The notes under the pieces are model-generated. The model was given only the letters and a program-made list of their open reading frames with translations. It was not told the DNA's origin and did no database searches. DNA of 25,091 nt, from assembly GCA_029983595.1 (NCBI GenBank), contig JASBZD010000007.1, positions 1 to 25,091 of the forward strand, in the 5' to 3' direction. This document shows, one piece after another, positions 22,645 to 25,091 of the stretch. Within the stretch, counting starts at the first letter, position 1, and every line of letters begins with the position of its first letter. The position numbers and the translations under genes were made by a program. The DNA is from Peptoniphilaceae bacterium. Its GTDB lineage: Bacteria; Bacillota; Clostridia; Tissierellales; Peptoniphilaceae.

Positions 22645-23553
22645 ATGAATAAGAAATTTTTAAGCACAGCACTAGCACTAGCTATGTTACTTGGATCTTA
22701 CCAAGCAGTATACGCTACAGAGGCAAAAGAAATGCCAACTACTGAAAAGAAAATAGAAGCAGTAGAAGAAAAAGCAGAAGAAAAAGCTAAAGAAGTAAAA
22801 GAAGAAGCTAAAAAAGAAGAAACTAAAGCAGAAGAAAAAGCAGAAGAAGTTAAAGAAGAAGCTAAAAAAGAAGAAAAAGCTGAAGAAGCAAAAGAAATTA
22901 CAGCTGAAGACTTAAAAGTTAAATACCTAATAGACAATAAAATCGTTATAGGAAGAACTGAAGGAGACGCTTCAAAAGTTGATATGGCTCTAGATGCGAC
23001 TATTCAGAGAGCAGAAATCACAAAATTATTAGTTCATATCATAGGAAAAACAGAAGACGCAGCTAAAGTACAAGCTGAAAAAGGAATGTTTGCAGACGTA
23101 CCAGAAACATACTGGGCAAATGGAGTAATAAATGTAGCATCAAAAGAAAAATCTCCAGTAAATGAAGTAGCATTTATTAAAGGATATGAAGATGGAACAT
23201 TCAAAGGCTATAAACCAGTAAGATATGACGAATTAGCAAAAATGTTAGTAGTAATCACAAAAACTGACTTAACTAACGAACTAGCAGATAAACAAGAAGC
23301 AAGCTGGCCAGGAGAATGGATTAAATGGGCAGAAGAAATGGGTCTATTTGACGGAGTAGCAGAAAAAGACTTCACAAAAGATGCTACACGTAAAGACGCG
23401 TTCGTAATGATCTATAACGCACTAGATAAAATGGGCAAAATCGAACTAAAAGAAGAACCTAAAAAAGAAGAAGTAAAAACTGAAGAAAAAGCAAAAGATG
23501 AAGTTAAAAAAGAAGAAACAAAAGTAGAAGAAAAAACTGAAGAAGTAAAATAA
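22645..23553 (+). CDS. SLH-domain surface protein with Lys/Glu-rich arms
   Basis: A 302-residue exported protein. The signal peptide runs to about residue 25 (AVYA). Residues 31-85 are an almost pure Lys/Glu/Ala helix-forming arm with an 18-residue repeat. Residues 88-264 hold three SLH-type repeats with the motif positions IQRAE (120-124), VRYDE (192-196) and ATRKD (247-251), plus FADVPETYWANG and KGYEDGTFKG typical of SLH. Residues 267-302 are a second Lys/Glu arm. There is no enzymatic or adhesive domain. SLH modules bind pyruvylated secondary cell-wall polymer, and csaB is in this window. AGGAGG precedes the ATG by 11 bases, with a small hairpin between. A strong terminator follows. Likely a structural cell-wall or S-layer component. 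Confidence 0.88.
   Translation: MNKKFLSTALALAMLLGSYQAVYATEAKEMPTTEKKIEAVEEKAEEKAKEVKEEAKKEETKAEEKAEEVKEEAKKEEKAEEAKEITAEDLKVKYLIDNKIVIGRTEGDASKVDMALDATIQRAEITKLLVHIIGKTEDAAKVQAEKGMFADVPETYWANGVINVASKEKSPVNEVAFIKGYEDGTFKGYKPVRYDELAKMLVVITKTDLTNELADKQEASWPGEWIKWAEEMGLFDGVAEKDFTKDATRKDAFVMIYNALDKMGKIELKEEPKKEEVKTEEKAKDEVKKEETKVEEKTEEVK
22792..22875 (+). repeat. 54-base tandem repeat in the Lys/Glu arm
   Basis: Thirty bases at 22792-22821 recur at 22846-22875 with one difference, a period of 54 bases or 18 residues (EVKEEAKKEE at residues 50-59 and again at 68-77). The high DNA identity suggests recent duplication and possible length variation between strains. Confidence 0.8.
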
Positions 23554-23567
23554 GTTTTTAAATCTCG

Positions 23568-23591
23568 CCCCGCACAAAAGCGGGGTTTTTT
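23568..23591 (+). terminator. Terminator after the first SLH gene
   Basis: A perfect six-pair stem CCCCGC/GCGGGG has a six-base loop and six T follow. Confidence 0.93.
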
Positions 23592-23752
23592 AGTGGGATA
23601 AAATTAAGAATATATGGCGATTATTATTAAATTCTAAATTATTTTAATAAACCTTATAAAAACCAATATATTTTCACCAAACCCACACTATATATTTATA
23701 CTTTCGTAACTAATCTGTAATATATATGTAAACTCTAATCTCAATAATTGGT

Positions 23753-23758
23753 TATAAT
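23753..23758 (+). promoter_or_regulatory. -10 element of the second SLH gene
   Basis: A perfect TATAAT, 53 bases before the ATG, is followed at 23761-23773 by the small inverted repeat TACC-ATAAG-GGTA. A -35 hexamer is not convincing. Confidence 0.45.
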
Positions 23759-23811
23759 AATACCATAAGGGTAAAACCTGATTCATACTTAAAACAATTT
23801 AGGAGGATAAT

Positions 23812-25091
23812 ATGAAAAGAAAATTTGCAGTAGCACTATTAGCATTTGCACTAGCATTTAGTTCAGCGACAGCAGTAAACGCGGCAGCTATGACAAATGC
23901 TCAAAAAATCCAAAGCCTAGTAGACTCTAAAGTAATAGTAGGTAGAGATGCTGATGGAAAAGGCTCAATAGACCTAGCGCTAGATAGCCAAATCACAAGA
24001 GCAGAAGTAGCTACAATCTTAGTACGTCTAGTAGGACGTGAAGACCTAGCTAATGCTCTAAAAGAAGGAAACCAACCATTCCCAGACGTAAATAAAAATA
24101 ACTGGGCGTTTGGTGAAATCGCAGCAGCAGCAGCAAAAGGCGAAAATATTAAACCACTTATGATAGGTGATGAAAATGGTAAATTTAACCCAGAAGCAAA
24201 CATCACATACCAAGAAGTAGCATCAATGTTATTAAGAGCTGTTAAATCAGACCTAGACGAGACTAACATGGCATATCCAAGAGACTATGTAGGAATGGCA
24301 GCAAGAGTTGGACTACTAAATGGGACTGAATCAGCAGACTACACAAAACCAGCAACTCGTAAATACGTATTTGAAATGCTATATAACGCAAAAGCTATAA
24401 GAGCAGGCGAAAAACTAGGAAAAGACGACGCATTCGGAAAAGACGTAAGCCTTTATGACACAGCAGTAAAACTAATAAATGAATATGCAAAAAATAGAAC
24501 TGACTCAAACTACGCTATAGCAGTAAACGCAATTAACGCAGCACCAGCAGAAAAAAGAGCAGAACTTAGACAAAAATTAAATGACGCTCAATCTGGATAT
24601 AGAACTGGTACTGGCTCATACCAAGACGCAATAAACGCAATTGAAAACTATAGAAAACTTGGTACAAATGACGCATATGCTAAAGCAGTAGAAGCAATAA
24701 ATAAAGCTCCTGCACTTGATAGACCTACACTAAGATCTAAACTAGTAGAAGCAGAAAATTATAGAAATAGAAACTATAAGAATACAACATATAACGAAGC
24801 GATCGACGCAATAGCGACATATAGACGTACTGGCTATAACTCAGATAGAGAAAAAGCAAAAGATATAATAAAAAAAGCACCTAGCCAATATATAAACGAG
24901 CTAAACAATAGACTATATGACGCAGATAGAGCATTAGGAAAAACATATAGTGACTATAGATATTACCAAACATCAGCTGAAATAAACACAGCATTATCAT
25001 ATATTGAGTCATATAGAACAGATAGAACTAATAGAAACTATGACCTAGCATATAATATGATAGATAGAGTAACTAACTCAACAGATAGAAG
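23812..25091 (+). CDS. SLH-domain surface protein with about 55-residue repeats (3' end cut by window)
   Basis: The frame is open from the ATG at 23812, after AGGAGG, to the end of the window, so 426 residues are visible and the C-terminus is missing. The signal peptide ends at about residue 24-25 (AVNAA). Residues 28-195 are an SLH region paralogous to that of the previous gene: LVDSKVIVGRD, ITRAEVATIL (61-70), FPDVNKNNWAFGEIA, NGKFNPEANITYQE and PATRKYVFEMLYNA. From residue 215 on come four imperfect repeats of 55-61 residues built on Tyr..Ala...Ile, Tyr, Ala...Ile...Pro, Leu...Leu..Ala positions. They look like paired helices and probably form a stalk or ligand-binding array. A/T-ending codons such as CTA, GTA and GCA are strongly preferred, as in highly expressed genes. 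The repeats match no family I recognise. Confidence 0.88.
   Translation, partial: MKRKFAVALLAFALAFSSATAVNAAAMTNAQKIQSLVDSKVIVGRDADGKGSIDLALDSQITRAEVATILVRLVGREDLANALKEGNQPFPDVNKNNWAFGEIAAAAAKGENIKPLMIGDENGKFNPEANITYQEVASMLLRAVKSDLDETNMAYPRDYVGMAARVGLLNGTESADYTKPATRKYVFEMLYNAKAIRAGEKLGKDDAFGKDVSLYDTAVKLINEYAKNRTDSNYAIAVNAINAAPAEKRAELRQKLNDAQSGYRTGTGSYQDAINAIENYRKLGTNDAYAKAVEAINKAPALDRPTLRSKLVEAENYRNRNYKNTTYNEAIDAIATYRRTGYNSDREKAKDIIKKAPSQYINELNNRLYDADRALGKTYSDYRYYQTSAEINTALSYIESYRTDRTNRNYDLAYNMIDRVTNSTDR
24454..25091 (+). repeat. Protein repeats of about 165-183 bases in the second SLH gene
   Basis: Repeat units begin at 24454, 24619, 24790 and 24973 (residues 215, 270, 327, 388). They are clear in the protein but diverged in DNA, so the duplications are old. 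The fourth unit is cut by the window end. Confidence 0.7.

Noticed and set aside
22698..22937. 79-residue minus-strand Ser/Ala/Phe-rich frame
   Set aside because: It is the complement of the GAA/AAA-rich repeat of the SLH protein arm. The frames at 21910-22374 and 23901-24269 are also antisense shadows, of the secreted orphan and the second SLH gene.

Overview
The window is AT-rich, gene-dense DNA from a low-GC Gram-positive anaerobe. Several genes point to the Clostridia/Tissierellia side of the Firmicutes, with a Peptoniphilaceae-like flavour: CsaB-type pyruvyl transferase, SLH-domain surface proteins, Mini-RNase III, YacP/Rae1, an EFR1-type flavodoxin-ferredoxin and frequent TTG starts. 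I cannot name a species from sequence alone. I see no tRNA, rRNA, CRISPR array, insertion sequence or phage gene. Both ends of the window cut through genes.

Layout. 1-2325: the 3' part of an NhaC-family antiporter, directly followed by isoaspartyl dipeptidase (iadA). 2372-2941 (minus): xanthine phosphoribosyltransferase. 3069-6117: a translation and RNA-maintenance operon (cysS, mrnC, rlmB, yacP) with overlapping genes. 6214-6645: a lone MarR regulator with its own terminator. 6772-15004: one long operon of eight touching or overlapping genes for a secondary cell-wall polymer. Its order is a GT4 glycosyltransferase, a methyltransferase, a DUF4330 protein, an unknown membrane protein, an O-antigen-ligase/polymerase-like protein, CsaB, a WecG/TagA glycosyltransferase and transketolase. 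15136-20423: mostly single genes, namely an FMN-binding-like lipoprotein, a viroplasmin-RNase H, a dCMP deaminase (minus), MscL with a zinc ribbon, oligoendopeptidase F and an M20 amidohydrolase. 20527-21285 (minus): an EFR1-type ferredoxin. 21629 to the end: exported proteins, namely an unrecognised secreted protein, an SLH protein with Lys/Glu-rich arms, and an SLH protein with about 55-residue repeats that runs off the window.

How they fit together. In known systems CsaB adds pyruvate ketals to the secondary cell-wall polymer, and SLH domains bind that pyruvylated polymer. The 6.8-15 kb operon would therefore make the anchor, and the two SLH proteins at 22.6-25.1 kb would be its ligands. 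The less explained parts are the unknown membrane protein in the polymer operon, the transketolase at its end, the secreted orphan at 21.6 kb, the helical-looking repeats of the last protein, a lipoprotein FMN-binding domain that lacks the usual flavin-acceptor threonine, and an apparently leaderless rnhA transcript.
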